From assembly GCA_035629935.1 (NCBI GenBank), contig DASQLQ010000066.1:1-64000 (forward strand): 64,000 nt of DNA, written 5' to 3'. This DNA comes from DASQLQ01 sp035629935. GTDB lineage: Bacteria; Actinomycetota; CADDZG01; WHSQ01. A program made the position numbers and the translations under genes. This document shows, in pieces, positions 16,946 through 25,492 of the stretch (its first letter is position 1; each line of letters opens with the position of its first letter). The notes under the pieces were generated by a model, which ran no database searches, was not told the origin of the DNA, and worked only from the letters and a program-made list of their open reading frames with translations.

Positions 16946-17431
16946 TTACAGCTGGGGACGTTCTTTGGGCATCGACGAAAACAATGTGGCCATCTCGATC
17001 GCCGCGGCTGCGGCTTCGAAGCCTTTGTTCCCAGCCTTGCCGCCCGCTCGATCGGTCGCTTCGGCCACCGTGTAAGTGGTGAGAACGCCGCACGTGACGG
17101 GGATCCCGGTATCGAGACCAACTTGACCGATCCCGTTAAGGGCATGAGACGAGACATATTCGAAGTGAGCCGTCTCGCCCTTGATGACCGCACCCAAGCA
17201 GACCACCGCATCCACGTCCCCCGACAGAGCCAACCGTTTGGCCGCCACCGGCAGCTCGAATGCGCCCGGCACCCAAGTGATCGAAACGTCTTCGTCGCGA
17301 ACGCCGTGTCGCCGCAGGCAATCGAGGGCTCCGGTGAGGAGCGCCTTCGTTATCGACTCGTTGAAGCGGGATACGGCCACCGCCACCTTCAGGCCGCGGC
17401 CCTCGAACGATCCTTCGAACGTTTGATTCAA
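16946..17431 (-). CDS. ribH: 6,7-dimethyl-8-ribityllumazine synthase
   Basis: Condenses the ribBA-derived dihydroxybutanone phosphate with the pyrimidine made by RibD to give lumazine. The 161 residues show the family pattern: AVAVSRFNESIT, WVPGAFELPVAAKRLA, CLGAVIKGETAHFEYVSS with the catalytic His, and PVTCGVLT. Forms a 60-subunit or pentameric shell in other bacteria. The ATG overlaps the ribBA stop by 4 nt and hisG follows immediately. Confidence 0.97.
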   Translation of the reverse strand: MNQTFEGSFEGRGLKVAVAVSRFNESITKALLTGALDCLRRHGVRDEDVSITWVPGAFELPVAAKRLALSGDVDAVVCLGAVIKGETAHFEYVSSHALNGIGQVGLDTGIPVTCGVLTTYTVAEATDRAGGKAGNKGFEAAAAAIEMATLFSSMPKERPQL

Positions 17432-18675
17432 GATGTCTCACCTTCCTCGGCATGCTCCATGACCGGCTCGGTCGACAATTGGTCGAGGATGTGGCCGAGC
17501 TTGTCACGCTTCGTCTGAAGGTATCGGAGGTTCTCGGGGTTCGGCTCGTTCTGGAGCGGCACTCGCTCGACGATGGTCAGTCCATATCCTTCGAGACCGG
17601 CTCGCTTCGTCGGGTTGTTGGTCAGCAGGCGCATGGTGCTAACCCCCACATCGGCCAGGATCTGCGCGCCGACGCCGTAATCGCGCGTGTCCGGCTCGAA
17701 ACCGAGCTCTACGTTCGCTTCGACGGTGTCGAGACCGCCATCCTGCAGGGCATACGCCTCGAGCTTGTGGCGCAATCCGATGCCGCGACCCTCGTGGCCC
17801 CGGACGTAAACGACCACGCCTTCGCCTTCTTCCTCGATCCGGCGCATCGACTCCGTCAATTGCAACCCGCAATCGCAGCGAACACTGCCCAGCACATCAC
17901 CCGTGAAACACTCTGAGTGCACTCGAACGAGAACGTTCTCGTGTCCGGCAGGGTTCCCCTTGACCAGAGCGACGTGCATGCGGCCATCAAAGGACTCGTA
18001 GCCGATCGTTGTGAATTCACCGTAGGCGGTTGGGATGCGAGCCTCGCTGACGCGGTTGACGAGCACTTCCGACTTGCGGCGGTAAGCGATCAGATCGGCG
18101 ATCGAGATGATCGTCATGTCGTGCTCGGCGGCGAACCGTTCGAGATCGGGAAGGCGGGCCATCGTGCCGTCCTCGTTAACGATCTCGCACAAAACCCCCG
18201 CGGGATAGCAACCTGCGAGCCGAGCCAGATCAACCGATGCCTCTGTATGCCCGGCGCGTCGCAACACACCGCCCTCTGAATAGCGCAACGGGAAGATGTG
18301 GCCGGGGCGGGCAAGATCACGCGCTGTGGTGCGTGGATCTATCAATGTTCTGATCGTCGCGGCTCTATCCGACGCCGAGACCCCCGTTGATGTCTCGTGG
18401 CGGGCATCGACGCTGATAGTGAATGCGGTGCCCATCGCATCGGAGTTCTGGGAGATCATCAACGGCAGGTGGAGCTCCTCGAGGCGATCGGACTCCAAAG
18501 GCACGCAGATGATGCCCGAGCAGTGGCGCACCATGAAGGAGATGTGCTCTGTAGTGACCTTCTCGGCCGCGAATATCAGGTCGCCTTCGTTCTCGCGATC
18601 CTCGTCGTCAACGACGATGATCATGCGACCGGCACGGATCTCCTCGATCGCTTTGTCTACACTGCCCAGCGACAC
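17428..18675 (-). CDS. ribBA: bifunctional DHBP synthase / GTP cyclohydrolase II
   Basis: A 415-residue fusion that makes both riboflavin precursors. The N-terminal RibB half has DDEDRENEGDL and the ribulose-phosphate site RHCSGIICVP; HTEASVDLA is the second metal site. The C-terminal RibA half has the zinc triad C-x10-C-x-C in ECFTGDVLGSVRCDCGLQL and the catalytic RGHEGRGIGL. GTG start, 4 nt after a perfect AGGAGGA. It is coupled to ribH by an ATGA overlap. Confidence 0.97.
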   Translation of the reverse strand: MSLGSVDKAIEEIRAGRMIIVVDDEDRENEGDLIFAAEKVTTEHISFMVRHCSGIICVPLESDRLEELHLPLMISQNSDAMGTAFTISVDARHETSTGVSASDRAATIRTLIDPRTTARDLARPGHIFPLRYSEGGVLRRAGHTEASVDLARLAGCYPAGVLCEIVNEDGTMARLPDLERFAAEHDMTIISIADLIAYRRKSEVLVNRVSEARIPTAYGEFTTIGYESFDGRMHVALVKGNPAGHENVLVRVHSECFTGDVLGSVRCDCGLQLTESMRRIEEEGEGVVVYVRGHEGRGIGLRHKLEAYALQDGGLDTVEANVELGFEPDTRDYGVGAQILADVGVSTMRLLTNNPTKRAGLEGYGLTIVERVPLQNEPNPENLRYLQTKRDKLGHILDQLSTEPVMEHAEEGETS

Positions 18676-18684
18676 TGTTTCCTC

Positions 18685-19296
18685 CTAACTGAAGGCGTCG
18701 GGGCGTAGGTGCCCATTCGCCAGTCGTTCAACGTACTTGGCAATCACATCGACCTCGACGTTCACTTCGGAGTCGACCCGAAGCTCGGTAAGGGTCGTGA
18801 CGGCGAGGGTGTGAGGGATAAGAGCGACCTGGAAAGTCCTCTCCCCTGCCTCCACCACCGTTAGAGATACGCCATCGAGGGTGATGGAACCTTTATCTAC
18901 GAGATACCTGAGCACGTCTGCCCCCGCGATGAACCAGATCCGCCGGGCCCCCTCGTCATCCTCGATCCGCACAACCTTCGCCGTTGCGTCGACGTGCCCC
19001 TGGACCAGATGGCCACCCAGGCGGTCGGAGAGGCGGGCCGGAAGCTCCAGATTGACGCCGCTTCCTTTGCGGAGCCCGCCCAGCGTCGATCGAGCCAGGG
19101 TCTCTGCCATCGCCTGCGTCTCGAACCGACGGCGGGAGGATGACACGCAGGTGAGGCACACCCCGTTGACCGCGATGGAATCCCCTTCGTGGAGCTCCCG
19201 AGCGACATGTGGGGCTTGGATCTCGAGTTCGAGGAGCCCCTTGCGGTTGGAGGCCCTCTTCACCAGCCCACGCTCGACGACGATCCCGGTGAACAT
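18685..19296 (-). CDS. ribE: riboflavin synthase alpha subunit
   Basis: Dismutates two lumazines to riboflavin. It is built of two homologous lumazine-binding barrels: MFTGIVVERGLV to ~95 and LGGHLVQGHVDAT to ~190, each with the conserved SIAVNGVCLTC / SITLDGVSLTVV strand. The 203-residue length is normal. The start codon directly abuts the ribD stop, and a 9-nt gap leads to ribBA, so the four rib genes form one unit. Confidence 0.97.
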   Translation of the reverse strand: MFTGIVVERGLVKRASNRKGLLELEIQAPHVARELHEGDSIAVNGVCLTCVSSSRRRFETQAMAETLARSTLGGLRKGSGVNLELPARLSDRLGGHLVQGHVDATAKVVRIEDDEGARRIWFIAGADVLRYLVDKGSITLDGVSLTVVEAGERTFQVALIPHTLAVTTLTELRVDSEVNVEVDVIAKYVERLANGHLRPDAFS

Positions 19297-20373
19297 CTAA
19301 ACGCGCTTCCGGTCGTAGACCGAGATGACGTCATCCCCCAGCCGGTCGACGTGAGCCAGCGACCACACTTGGGCATCGGTCATCGAGTTGAAGCCGAGAT
19401 CCCCGATGTCGGGACCACCTCGTCCGATCGTGAGGGGGCCGTGGTGCAGCTCGAGACGATCGACTAGATCCTGTTTGAGCAGTGAGGTAGCGAGCTCGGC
19501 GCCTCCTTCGCACAGGATCTCGAGCCAGTCGCGGTCGGAAACGCTTGTGATCAGCGCGCTCAGGTCCACGCCGCGGCCGGCGCGCGGAAGTTCCATCACC
19601 TCGGCCCCCGCGTCCTTCCACGCAACCTTTGCTTCGGACCGTGCCTCGGCAGTCGTCGCGACGATCACTTCACCCGTGTCGAAGACACGGGCCCAGGCCG
19701 GAAGGCGACCGGATGCGTCGACAACGATGCGCACCGGCTGTCGGTCGGTGCTTACTTCGCGGGTCGTGAGTTGTGGATCGTCGGCCACCACGGTTCCGAC
19801 CCCAACCATGACCGCATCGACTTCCGCCCTTCTTGCATGAACGAACCTGCGGGCTTCCTCTCCAGTGATCCAACGCGAGCTCCGATCGGGAGCAGCCAAC
19901 CGACCGTCGAGTGTCGACGCCAACTTCAAGGTGATCAGCGTCCGCCCCGTCTTGCGTTGGTGAAGGAAGGCTCGGTTGAGCTCGGCGGCACTGGCGGCTA
20001 ACAGCCCGGTGGTCACCTCGATCCCGTTGTCACGCAGGAAGGCGATCCCTCGTCCTGCGACCCGACTGTCCGGATCTTCGATCGCAACCACGACGTGTGT
20101 CACCCCGGCGGCTACGACGGCTGGGGCACAGGGGGGCATGCGACCTTCGTGGAAGCACGGCTCGAGCGTCACGTAGAGGGTGGCACCGCGAGCTCGCTCC
20201 CCCGCCGCCGCCAGGGCCACGGCTTCTGCGTGAGGAGTACCGGCGCCGAGGTGAGCTCCTTCCCCGACGACCGCTCCGTCTGTGACTAATACCGCCCCCA
20301 CCCGGGGGTTCGGGGAGGTCGCCGCCGGGACGCGCGCTAGCTCAAGAGCTCGGCGCATAAAGGTATCCGTCAC
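19297..20373 (-). CDS. ribD: bifunctional pyrimidine deaminase/reductase
   Basis: Deaminates and then reduces the GTP-derived pyrimidine in riboflavin synthesis. The N-terminal cytidine-deaminase fold binds zinc through HAEAVAL and EPCFHEGRMPPC; the C-terminal DHFR-like reductase begins near residue 148 (LITLKLASTLDGRLA) and contains GVGTVVADDPQLTTR. GTG start with AGGAGGA 5 nt upstream. A 44-nt gap separates it from the GGDEF gene and holds a TATAAT box. No FMN riboswitch fits in this short leader. Confidence 0.97.
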   Translation of the reverse strand: MTDTFMRRALELARVPAATSPNPRVGAVLVTDGAVVGEGAHLGAGTPHAEAVALAAAGERARGATLYVTLEPCFHEGRMPPCAPAVVAAGVTHVVVAIEDPDSRVAGRGIAFLRDNGIEVTTGLLAASAAELNRAFLHQRKTGRTLITLKLASTLDGRLAAPDRSSRWITGEEARRFVHARRAEVDAVMVGVGTVVADDPQLTTREVSTDRQPVRIVVDASGRLPAWARVFDTGEVIVATTAEARSEAKVAWKDAGAEVMELPRAGRGVDLSALITSVSDRDWLEILCEGGAELATSLLKQDLVDRLELHHGPLTIGRGGPDIGDLGFNSMTDAQVWSLAHVDRLGDDVISVYDRKRV

Positions 20374-20399
20374 AGAAGTCCTCCTGAGGGGTGCGCGAA

Positions 20400-20405
20400 A
20401 TTATA
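20400..20405 (-). promoter_or_regulatory. probable -10 box for the rib-hisG operon
   Basis: A perfect TATAAT on the minus strand stands 26 nt before the ribD GTG, just after the GGDEF gene. This would allow riboflavin genes to be transcribed apart from the upstream superoperon. A matching TTGACA-like -35 is not visible in the expected place. Confidence 0.5.
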
Positions 20406-20417
20406 GAAGGCGGAGGG

Positions 20418-21356
20418 CTACGGCTGTTTGCGGCGGTCGGTCGCGTATGCAGAGCGGGGCTCCCGCTTCGCATACGACTTCATCTCGGAAGCGATCTCCG
20501 ACGCCTGCCAGTGGCTCTGGATCGGGCGCTCCTGATTACTAGCGATGCCGATAGAGACCGTGCATAGCGGGAACCGGTGCATGCGCTTCTGCCGATCCTC
20601 GACCTCGATGTACCCATTCTCGAAGTCGTCCTTGTCATAAAGATCCGGGAGATGTTGGTCCCAGGACGCAAGGACTTGCCGGGCAACATCTTCCGCGACC
20701 TCGGGTTCGACGATGGCGATGAAGTCGTCCCCGCCCACATGACCCAGGAAGCGCTTCGAAACGGCATGGGAGTTGATCGCATCTCCTGCCGTTCGGGCCA
20801 ACAACTTGATCGCTTCATCGCCGCGGAGGAATCCATAGTGGTCGTTGAATGGCTTGAAGTGATCGAGATCGATGTACATCACAGCGAAAGGCTCCTGGGC
20901 CGCGATGTGTTTCGACACCTCGTCCTGAAGCTGGACGTTCCCGGGTAGCTGAGTCAGAGGGTTGATCGACCGCATCTCCTTGGACCGACGAAGGGCAGTC
21001 TTGACGCGAGCAACGAGCTCGACCGGATCGAAAGGCTTGATCAGATAATCGTCGGCACCCGCCGTCAGGCCGACGACTCTGTCGGCCGACAGAGAACCGG
21101 CCGTCAGCATGACGATCGAGATATTCCGGGTCCGCGTGTCCGAGCGCAAACGCTGGCACACCTCGTAGCCGTTGACTTTCGTCACCATCACGTCCAGAAG
21201 GATGAGATCGGGCAGCCTGTCGTAGGCGATCTGAAGTGCCTCTTCGCCGTCGGCAGCCTTCACGATCTCGTAGCCCTCGAGACGAAGGTTCGTTTCGACG
21301 AAGGCGTTGATGTCTTCATCGTCGTCCGCGATGAGGATCAGATCCTTAGCCGTCAT
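20418..21356 (-). CDS. response regulator with degenerate GGDEF domain
   Basis: A 312-residue REC-GGDEF protein. The receiver (residues 1-~120) is complete: ADDDED acidic pocket, phospho-Asp in LILLDVMV, LTAG threonine and KPFD lysine. The GGDEF domain has YIDLDHFKPFNDHYG but its signature reads GGDDF, and the RxxD inhibitory site is absent (RFLG). It may be a weak or inactive diguanylate cyclase, or bind nucleotide only. Its ATG overlaps the rpe stop as ATGA, so a signalling gene is translationally coupled to the pentose-phosphate and riboflavin genes. Confidence 0.9.
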   Translation of the reverse strand: MTAKDLILIADDDEDINAFVETNLRLEGYEIVKAADGEEALQIAYDRLPDLILLDVMVTKVNGYEVCQRLRSDTRTRNISIVMLTAGSLSADRVVGLTAGADDYLIKPFDPVELVARVKTALRRSKEMRSINPLTQLPGNVQLQDEVSKHIAAQEPFAVMYIDLDHFKPFNDHYGFLRGDEAIKLLARTAGDAINSHAVSKRFLGHVGGDDFIAIVEPEVAEDVARQVLASWDQHLPDLYDKDDFENGYIEVEDRQKRMHRFPLCTVSIGIASNQERPIQSHWQASEIASEMKSYAKREPRSAYATDRRKQP

Positions 21357-22048
21357 GACGCGTTCCCCAACTGGTCGAGCCTCTCCCTCATCCGTTTGGC
21401 TGCCGCCGGAGCATCAACCCCATCGAAGACCGCGCTGCCGGCGACGATGATCTGACCGCCTGCCCCCACCGCTTCATCGACGGTGGACGGATTCACTCCT
21501 CCGTCTACTTCGATGTCGACAGGAACCGATGCTTCCTGAACCATCTGTGCGGCCTGTGTGATCTTGGGAGTCACTTCGTGCATATAAGCCTGGCCACCGA
21601 AACCAGGCCTGACGGTCATGATGATGAGAACGTCGAGGTTGCCCAGGTGTTCGCGCACGGCATCCAGTGAAACATCCGGATGCACGGCGATCCCGGCACC
21701 TGCACCCAGTCCCTTGATCAACTCGACGGTCTTGCCCGCGTCTGTAACGACCTCGGGATGGAACGAGATCCTGTCGGCGCCGGCCTCGAAGAAGACCTCC
21801 GCGTACTTGTCCGGTTCTTCGATCATCAGGTGCACGTGGAGCGGCAGGTCGCATGCTTCCCGAACGGCCCTGACGGTCGAGGGCCCGAAGGTGATGTTGG
21901 GCACGTAATGACCGTCCATAACGTCGAGGTGGAACCAATCGACGTAAGGAGCGACCGACGAGACCTCGCGGTGCAATCGTCCGAAGTCCGCGGTCAGGAT
22001 CGAAGGCGACAGGCGCAGAGTGCGCTTACTCAAATCGTCTTGGCCCAT
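21353..22048 (-). CDS. rpe: ribulose-phosphate 3-epimerase
   Basis: Interconverts ribulose 5-phosphate and xylulose 5-phosphate; ribulose 5-phosphate also feeds RibB. A 231-residue TIM barrel with LSPSILTADF, HLDVMDGHYVPNITFGP (metal His and Asp), HLMIEEP, MTVRPGFGGQ and VDGGVN. It overlaps the end of fmt by 23 nt; the ATG follows GAGG by 4 nt. In many actinobacteria rsmB lies between fmt and rpe; it is missing here. Confidence 0.97.
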   Translation of the reverse strand: MGQDDLSKRTLRLSPSILTADFGRLHREVSSVAPYVDWFHLDVMDGHYVPNITFGPSTVRAVREACDLPLHVHLMIEEPDKYAEVFFEAGADRISFHPEVVTDAGKTVELIKGLGAGAGIAVHPDVSLDAVREHLGNLDVLIIMTVRPGFGGQAYMHEVTPKITQAAQMVQEASVPVDIEVDGGVNPSTVDEAVGAGGQIIVAGSAVFDGVDAPAAAKRMRERLDQLGNAS

Positions 22049-22946
22049 CGATCCTCAGCCCCCGTAAGAGTTCCTGTCCGTTCATGCGTTTCTTGCCCGC
22101 CGGCTGTACCTCGAGAAGCTCCAACGGCTCAGTACCCGTACCCACGACTAGAAGGGGTCCGTCCTGCAGCTCGCCGGGCTGCAACCTATCCTCGTTCGCC
22201 ACGCGAACCCTCTTCACTTTCAGACGTTTCCCGCCCAGTGTTGTCCACGCACCGGGAGCAGGATCTAGACCTCGCGTGTGCCGATCTATCTGATCGGCCG
22301 GCCAGCTCCAGTCGATGCGTGCCTCGGTCCCGTCTATCTTCGGGGCGTATGTTGCCGCCGCGTGTTCCTGCTCGATCGCTCGAAGATCACCGGCTGCATA
22401 ACCGTTCAGGCTGTCGACGAGCAGTGGGCCGCCCACCTCCGCCAATCGCTCGCCTACCGATCCCGCGGTATCGGTGGGCTCGATCGGGCTCCGAAGGGTG
22501 GCCAACACGGGCCCTTCGTCCATCCCCTCCGTCAGAACCATGATCGAGACACCGGTTTCGGTGTCTCCCTCCATGATCGCCCGTTGAACGGGGGCCGCCC
22601 CACGGAATCTGGGTAGCAGAGAAAAGTGAACGTTCACGAAGCCGAGCCGCGGAACGGTCAGTAGGTCGCCGGGCAGGATCTTTCCGTAAGCAACCACGAT
22701 CGCGACGTCCGTGGCGAGCTCGGCCAGGGCTTCCTTGAAGGCAGGGTCGCGTGCCTTCTCAGGTTGCAGGACCGGTATCCCGGCCGCGACCGCCGCTTCC
22801 TTGACCGGGGTCCCGTGCATCTCCATGCCGCGACCGCTGGGCCGGTCGGGGTTCGTTACTACGGCGGCAACCTCGATCTCCGAAGCGATCAATGCATTCA
22901 GAGACGGCACCGCCCAAAGAGGGGAGCCGAAGAAAACCGTTCTCAG
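22026..22946 (-). CDS. fmt: methionyl-tRNA formyltransferase, probable CTG (or ATT) start
   Basis: Formylates initiator Met-tRNA using 10-formyl-THF. The formyltransferase core has NVHFSLLPRFRGAAPVQ and the catalytic Asn/His/Asp set (with GDTETGVSIM); the C-terminal OB-like domain follows. The conserved N-terminus RTVFFGSPLWAVPSL is encoded upstream of the first conventional start (GTG 22910) and the frame contains no ATG, GTG or TTG before it. The best start is CTG 22946, which overlaps the def stop as CTGA; ATT one codon earlier is the alternative, 6 nt after GGGAG. Length 306 residues, as expected. Confidence 0.93.
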   Translation of the reverse strand: MRTVFFGSPLWAVPSLNALIASEIEVAAVVTNPDRPSGRGMEMHGTPVKEAAVAAGIPVLQPEKARDPAFKEALAELATDVAIVVAYGKILPGDLLTVPRLGFVNVHFSLLPRFRGAAPVQRAIMEGDTETGVSIMVLTEGMDEGPVLATLRSPIEPTDTAGSVGERLAEVGGPLLVDSLNGYAAGDLRAIEQEHAAATYAPKIDGTEARIDWSWPADQIDRHTRGLDPAPGAWTTLGGKRLKVKRVRVANEDRLQPGELQDGPLLVVGTGTEPLELLEVQPAGKKRMNGQELLRGLRIDGPRRFE

Positions 22947-23491
22947 AATGTGTCGCTCCCATCCGTGTGTGACGAGGGATGCCCGGGGACCGAAGGAGGG
23001 AGACCGAGGGCCTGCTCACGCAGGATCGTCAACGCCTGCTTGCGCAGTTCGTCCGGCAGGTGATCGATGAACAGAACCCCGTTGAGATGATCGATCTCGT
23101 GCTGGCAAACGCGGGCCATGAAGTCCTCGGCTTCCAACTTCACCGGCTCCCCCCGCTCATCGAGACCCTCCACGCGCACCGCGTGGGATCGCATCACCGG
23201 GTAGTAGAGCCCCGGTAAGGACAAGCAGCCTTCTTCGCCCTCGACCTTCTCCTCGGACGCGAACGTGATGACGGGATTGAGAACGGCCCCATGTTCGTCG
23301 CCCACCTCCCAAACGAAGATCTGTTCGAGGACCCCCACCTGGGGACCTGCGAGACCGACGCCGGGCGCGGCCCGCATCGTTTCGAGCATGTCCGCGATCA
23401 GGCGCGTGTGTAAGTCGGACACCTTGTCTATCTGAGACGCCTTCTCACGCAGCGCCGGGTCGCCGAACTTCCTGATCTCGAGGATCGCCAT
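22943..23491 (-). CDS. def: peptide deformylase
   Basis: Removes the formyl group from nascent proteins. The three motifs are present: GVGLAGPQVG, EEGCLSLPG with the metal-binding Cys, and QHEIDHLNG with two metal His and the catalytic Glu. The start is taken as ATG 23491 (MAILEIRKFGDPALR, the family N-terminus), giving 182 residues; the Shine-Dalgarno is poor. It pairs with fmt, adding and removing the same formyl group. Confidence 0.96.
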   Translation of the reverse strand: MAILEIRKFGDPALREKASQIDKVSDLHTRLIADMLETMRAAPGVGLAGPQVGVLEQIFVWEVGDEHGAVLNPVITFASEEKVEGEEGCLSLPGLYYPVMRSHAVRVEGLDERGEPVKLEAEDFMARVCQHEIDHLNGVLFIDHLPDELRKQALTILREQALGLPPSVPGHPSSHTDGSDTF

Positions 23492-23533
23492 CCCCCAATA
23501 ATCCACGACCGGAGCCGCCCACGGCACCGGGGT

Positions 23534-25492
23534 TTACCGAGGATCGACGTCGATCGCCAGACCGGAGCCGGATGGAGTGTCGCGTGCGAGGGATCTCAGT
23601 GCGTCCGCTATCAGCAAGGCGTCCGAGCACTTCACCAAGATCTGCTGCGCGTCCCGGCCGGTCGGACCTTGATAGACCGCGATCGGTCCCAGAACCGTTC
23701 CCCCCGCCGCACGGCTTGCTTGCGCGGCACGTTCCAGGACGCCGGGATCGGCAACCCGGGACGTGATCCGAACCAGCTCGGAGAAAGGCGGGTAGTTGAG
23801 CTCCTCTCGCAGAGCGAGCTCTCGCTCGAGGAAGAACCGGTAATCGCCACGAGTGACCGCCTGGATGACGTAATGGCCCGGCTCGCTCCCCTGGATCACC
23901 AATCGACCGCCATCCGCAGCCGGACCCACCCAGTCGGACATCTCTGCGAACGCCTGATAGGCCTGCTCCGTAGCGCGGAAATGAGGGCGACGGATCAGAG
24001 CGTCCGCATCAAGGATCCCGACCAGTGACACAGTGGGTCTGAACACCGCTTTCGTGCCGATCCACGTCGTGACATAGATATCAGCGTCGCGCGCTTCGGC
24101 GGCCGAATCCTCAACGTTGCTCGGATCCATGTAGGCGACGCGAGCGCGTGGGAAAGATCGCGTGAGCTGCTCGGCAAGCCTCTGACTACCCGAGCCGATC
24201 CAACGGAAATCCGTACCCCCACAGTTAGGGCAGGTGTGGAGACCTTCGGCGACGAGCCCACACCGACGGCAGCGGACATCCGTAGTCCGCCCACCAGGCG
24301 GCCCGTCGAGGGAAAGACCCGCCTCGCAGCGGGGACAGCGGAGTGAGCGTGCGCAGGTGGCGCACCAGATCGTCCGGGAGTAACCCCGCGCGGGAGCAAG
24401 CAATGCCACGCGGCCCCCGGCCGCAAGGACGTCCCGCATGCGAACGTGCAGTTCGTGGGAAACGGCACGGGCTTCGTCCTTCTCCATGAACTCCACTACG
24501 GGTCGTGCAGCGCGGCGGGTGGCGCGATCCGGTGTGACCCACCCGATATCTCCGCGTGCCGCAGCGGCTCCCGTTTCCACAGAAGGAGTCGAGCTCATCA
24601 GCACACAAACTGCCTTCGAGAGGGCGGCTCGTTCGATCGCGACGCGACGTGCGTCGTAACGAGGTGCCCGGTCTTCTTTGTACGAGCGGTGATGCTCTTC
24701 GTCCATGACGAGCAAACGCAGGTTTTTCGCCGGGGCAAGAACCACTGCTCGTCCGCCCGCACCCAGCCCGTGTCCGCGGCCGAGTCTCATCATGCTCTTG
24801 CTTCGCATCCCGTCGGTCTGGGCCGAATCGACCCGCGCTACCTCACCGAAGATGCCGACCAGCCCATCCAATACTTGAGACCCGTAACGAACCTCGGGAA
24901 CGGCGACAAGAGCGGTTCCTCCGGAGGTGCGTCCCGCAGCAGCGACCAGCTCCGCGATGAGAGCGCTTCGGTCGTGGCCCGGCAGGCACTCCACGCACCA
25001 CACACCGGACGATCCTCCGGCGATGGCGGCCAGCAAGTCGGTCCCGCCGGTGTACGTCGGTATCAACGAGGGGGCGGGCTCGACCGGCAGAGGCACCGGC
25101 TCGTCCACCTTCACACGCACCCTGGGGGGAACGACGCGCGCGAAGGCCTTGCCCGCCGGCACGACGTATCTACGCGCCATCCACCTGATCAGATCGTTGA
25201 GGGGCGGTGGCGCAACCGGATCGCCGAGCACGATCCCTCCGATCTGTTCCAACTCACGATCAGGTTCGGCATGTTCGAGGCCGGCAACGACGGCTCGGAC
25301 GTTGCGACCTCCGAAACGGGTGCGAACGAGTGATCCGATCTGAAGTTGGTCTGCGAGCTCGGGGGGAACGACGTAATCGAAGGTTCGGTCCACTCGCCAT
25401 GCAGGAACGAGAGGAACCACCGACGCGATCAGTGGCGAATCTGCGGGAACCGTGGGTGGGTTGCTAGGAGGAGCAGAGGCGCTGGAGCTCAT
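23534..25492 (-). CDS. priA: primosomal protein N' (PriA), degenerate helicase
   Basis: A replication-restart protein of 652 residues. The N-terminal DNA-binding domain (WRVDRTFDYVVPPEL), zinc-binding cysteines (CATCARSLRCPRC, CRRCGLVAEGLHTCPNC) and C-terminal region are recognisable. The Walker A position reads ECLPGHDRSAL instead of GxTGSGKT, while a DEEH Walker B-like box remains. Loss of ATPase motifs is known for actinobacterial PriA, so this is probably a loader or scaffold and not an active helicase. The ATG lies 29 nt inside the end of metK. Confidence 0.92.
   Translation of the reverse strand: MSSSASAPPSNPPTVPADSPLIASVVPLVPAWRVDRTFDYVVPPELADQLQIGSLVRTRFGGRNVRAVVAGLEHAEPDRELEQIGGIVLGDPVAPPPLNDLIRWMARRYVVPAGKAFARVVPPRVRVKVDEPVPLPVEPAPSLIPTYTGGTDLLAAIAGGSSGVWCVECLPGHDRSALIAELVAAAGRTSGGTALVAVPEVRYGSQVLDGLVGIFGEVARVDSAQTDGMRSKSMMRLGRGHGLGAGGRAVVLAPAKNLRLLVMDEEHHRSYKEDRAPRYDARRVAIERAALSKAVCVLMSSTPSVETGAAAARGDIGWVTPDRATRRAARPVVEFMEKDEARAVSHELHVRMRDVLAAGGRVALLAPARGYSRTIWCATCARSLRCPRCEAGLSLDGPPGGRTTDVRCRRCGLVAEGLHTCPNCGGTDFRWIGSGSQRLAEQLTRSFPRARVAYMDPSNVEDSAAEARDADIYVTTWIGTKAVFRPTVSLVGILDADALIRRPHFRATEQAYQAFAEMSDWVGPAADGGRLVIQGSEPGHYVIQAVTRGDYRFFLERELALREELNYPPFSELVRITSRVADPGVLERAAQASRAAGGTVLGPIAVYQGPTGRDAQQILVKCSDALLIADALRSLARDTPSGSGLAIDVDPR

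Noticed and set aside
20374..20417. FMN riboswitch before ribD
   Set aside because: Only 44 nt separate the genes; the RFN element is far longer and no conserved blocks are present.
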